A DNA stretch of 7,795 bases, from positions 1 to 7,795 of the forward strand of contig JBDTVG010000266.1 of NCBI GenBank assembly GCA_040007395.1, written 5' to 3'. The notes below the pieces were generated by a model. The model saw nothing but the letters and a program-made list of their open reading frames with translations. It was not told where the DNA came from and ran no database searches. Both the position numbers and the translations under genes were made by a program. Source of the stretch: DATGFK01 sp040007395. GTDB lineage: Bacteria > Chloroflexota > Anaerolineae > Aggregatilineales > UBA2796. Numbering within the stretch: position 1 is the stretch's first letter; each line of letters starts with the position of its first letter. Positions 6,833 through 7,795 of the stretch are shown here, piece after piece.

Positions 6833-6967
6833 CATCACGGCGGCAGCACTGTCTCACACAGGTTTATTGGAAGGGGCATCTGAATCGGTTGATCTGGGCG
6901 TAAATATTCTGACGACTGAGCAATCTCACCCTCCACTACTTGCTCATTCATATTGAAAAGTTTACTA
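6833..6967. other. Convergent intergenic gap, nothing recognised
   Basis: This gap separates the end of GH31 from the end of the degenerate helix-turn-helix gene on the other strand. I see no GC-rich hairpin with a T tract for either strand. A 38-codon open stretch on the - strand (6951-6835) lacks a ribosome site and resembles nothing I know. Confidence 0.4.
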
Positions 6968-7149
6968 CTACCCCTGACGTTTAAACCTGCGGATGATGAC
7001 GAACACCCGTTGCTCACTGATACGGTAATCCCGCGCCAGTTCGGAAGTACTTTCGCCTGCGAGCTAGCGCTGGTATATTTCTTTGTTACGGTCAATTTTG
7101 GGCGGCGTGGCACTGGTGACGGGCGAGGTAGATGGCGGTACAGCGGCAT
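6968..7149 (-). pseudogene. Degenerate Mor-like helix-turn-helix gene
   Basis: Reading the - strand up to the TAG at 6968-6970 gives PPKIDRNKEIYQR, a TAG (7064-7066), then LAGESTSELARDYRISEQ and a basic tail (RRFKRQG). This is the signature of the small Mor-type helix-turn-helix, normally IYxxYxAGExxxELAxxYxLSExxVxxII. The stop replaces the position that is tyrosine in the intact relative at 7425-7622, so one substitution explains it. No start codon exists upstream in this frame. A plausible start (ATG at 7149, MPLYRHLPRPS) lies in another frame and would join if one base was lost from the A run that appears as TTTT at 7096-7099 on the + strand. One nonsense and one frameshift mark it as decayed. 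It would have been a small DNA-binding protein of unknown target. Confidence 0.6.
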
Positions 7150-7227
7150 AGTGCCATAAAGCAGCACAAGAAACACATGGATGTGGTATGGCTCCGTAGC
7201 CCTCTGAGTCCCCGACGGATGGTTTTG

Positions 7228-7428
7228 TCAGTTGAACAAAGTTCGCGACCTATATTGCACTGCTTCGGCAACATGTTCCGTTCGAATTACGTCGCTGGCA
7301 GCTAAGTCTGCAATCGTGCGACTCACTTTCAATACCCGATGATAGGCACGTACGCTGAGCTGTAGTTTCCGCATGGCGCCGGATTCCACAAAGACTTCTA
7401 GGCTAAGCGCCTCAAGGAGCTGGCTCAT
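7228..7428 (-). CDS. Stand-alone ComM/YifB (Mg-chelatase-like) C-terminal domain
   Basis: This 66-residue protein matches only the C-terminal helical domain of ComM/YifB: AMRKLQLSVRAYHRVLKV, then SRTIADL, then a VAEAVQYRSR end. Full ComM proteins are about 500 residues, with a Lon-like domain and an AAA+ ATPase before this region. None of that is present here. The ATG at 7426-7428 overlaps the stop of the upstream helix-turn-helix gene (ATGA), so the two are probably translated together, and residues 1-15 are unlike ComM. It may be a functional mini-protein or a relic of a longer gene. The clean start and translational overlap favour the former. Full ComM is a branch-migration helicase in natural transformation, but this piece lacks all catalytic parts, so I assign no activity. 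Confidence 0.6.
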   Translation of the reverse strand: MSQLLEALSLEVFVESGAMRKLQLSVRAYHRVLKVSRTIADLAASDVIRTEHVAEAVQYRSRTLFN

Positions 7429-7622
7429 TTGTTATTACGTTTACGTTCATGTTCGATAATATCGCGTATCCGCCGATCTCCGAGGCCAAAGGCACGCCCC
7501 AGAACCACCGAATCTTCTCCAGCCTCATAACGACGATAAATCTCTGCGTTGCGTTCTCGTTTTTCCCAAATTTTGCGCTGAAGAGATCGCCCTGCGTAGA
7601 GAAGTGCCAAGAACGCTTCCAT
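7425..7622 (-). CDS. Small Mor-like helix-turn-helix protein
   Basis: This 65-residue basic protein has an N-terminal hydrophobic helix (MEAFLALLYAGR), a charged linker, then a Mor/sigma-like helix-turn-helix: RNAEIYRRYEAGED, then SVVLGRAFGLGDRRIRDII, with a basic tail. Mor is the middle-gene activator of phage Mu, and short relatives occur in many bacteria without known targets. The ATG at 7622 is the only usual start in the frame, with a close GAGG, but the frame stays open and coding-like for another 13 codons up to a TAG at 7662-7664 (PARLLTAAEA), so the original gene may have begun further upstream. Its stop overlaps the start of the ComM-type mini-gene. A degenerate relative lies downstream at 6968-7149. 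It probably binds DNA, and its regulon is unknown. Confidence 0.6.
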   Translation of the reverse strand: MEAFLALLYAGRSLQRKIWEKRERNAEIYRRYEAGEDSVVLGRAFGLGDRRIRDIIEHERKRNNK

Positions 7623-7664
7623 CGCCTCGGCAGCAGTAAGTAGACGTGCAGGCCTGTATCTCTA

Positions 7665-7795
7665 TAGGATAACTAATAAAAAAGTATATTACTAATTAAT
7701 ACAACTCACTCTATCATATAGTGCGATAGAATAAGTTAATCTAGCCAGCCAATACTGAACAGGTGAGCGAGAGGAATGGGAGTGAAAAGGCAGGA
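7665..7795. other. AT-rich right edge, possible divergent control region
   Basis: A very AT-rich stretch (about 7670-7740) precedes the - strand helix-turn-helix gene and may hold its promoter. A weak candidate on the - strand is TTAACT with TATGAT 15 bp later. A small inverted repeat, TCTATC (7710-7715) and GATAGA (7725-7730), lies within it. At the far right, GAGAGGA followed six bases later by GTG (from 7782) could be the start of a + strand gene that runs out of the window. There is too little sequence to judge. Confidence 0.25.

Noticed and set aside
6835..6951. 38-codon open frame on the - strand
   Set aside because: No ribosome site, no recognisable similarity, and a length that is common by chance.
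7710..7730. Inverted repeat TCTATC / GATAGA in the AT-rich edge
   Set aside because: Six-base arms in AT-rich DNA are expected by chance, and the sequence is unlike the operator found elsewhere.

Overview
The window holds a carbohydrate-utilisation cluster on the + strand (about 70-6832). On the - strand there is a short, partly decayed cluster of small genes (about 6968-7622). The gene set suggests a Chloroflexota (Anaerolineae-like) bacterium: a MalE/MalF/MalG-type importer without its own ATPase, a LacI regulator, a cytoplasmic GH31 alpha-xylosidase, and tiny Mor-type helix-turn-helix proteins beside a ComM-type C-terminal domain. That placement is inference from family resemblance, not a database result.

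Layout. A good sigma70-type promoter (70-97) sits directly upstream of a perfect palindrome TCGAAACGTTTCGA (103-116), which looks like a LacI-family operator over the transcription start. A gene-free leader of about 315 nt with direct and inverted repeats leads to the sugar-binding protein (431-1696). A 30-bp perfect palindrome followed by four T's (1739-1768) lies at the start of the first permease. The two permease genes follow (1696-2670 and 2667-3602), then the LacI regulator (3618-4637) with its own probable promoter, then a spacer carrying a second copy of the operator core (4759-4767), then the GH31 enzyme (4835-6832).

Intended working: the binding protein and two permeases import an alpha-xylosylated oligosaccharide (xyloglucan fragments or isoprimeverose are the obvious candidates), powered by an ATPase encoded elsewhere. 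GH31 removes the alpha-linked xylose in the cytoplasm. The LacI protein represses both promoters until an inducer sugar arrives.

The striking point is that the transporter is broken while the regulator and enzyme look intact. Permease 1 has an in-frame TGA in its EAA loop. Permease 2 has an in-frame TAA early on, and a one-base deletion that hides its normal C-terminus. The binding protein may have lost its lipobox cysteine, and permease 1 has two arginines where tryptophans are usual. These look like early decay of the import module, unless they are sequencing errors.

On the - strand, a 65-residue Mor-like helix-turn-helix gene overlaps by ATGA a 66-residue gene that contains only the C-terminal domain of ComM/YifB. 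Downstream is a second, degenerate Mor-like gene with a nonsense codon and a probable frameshift. I know of no described function for this pairing.
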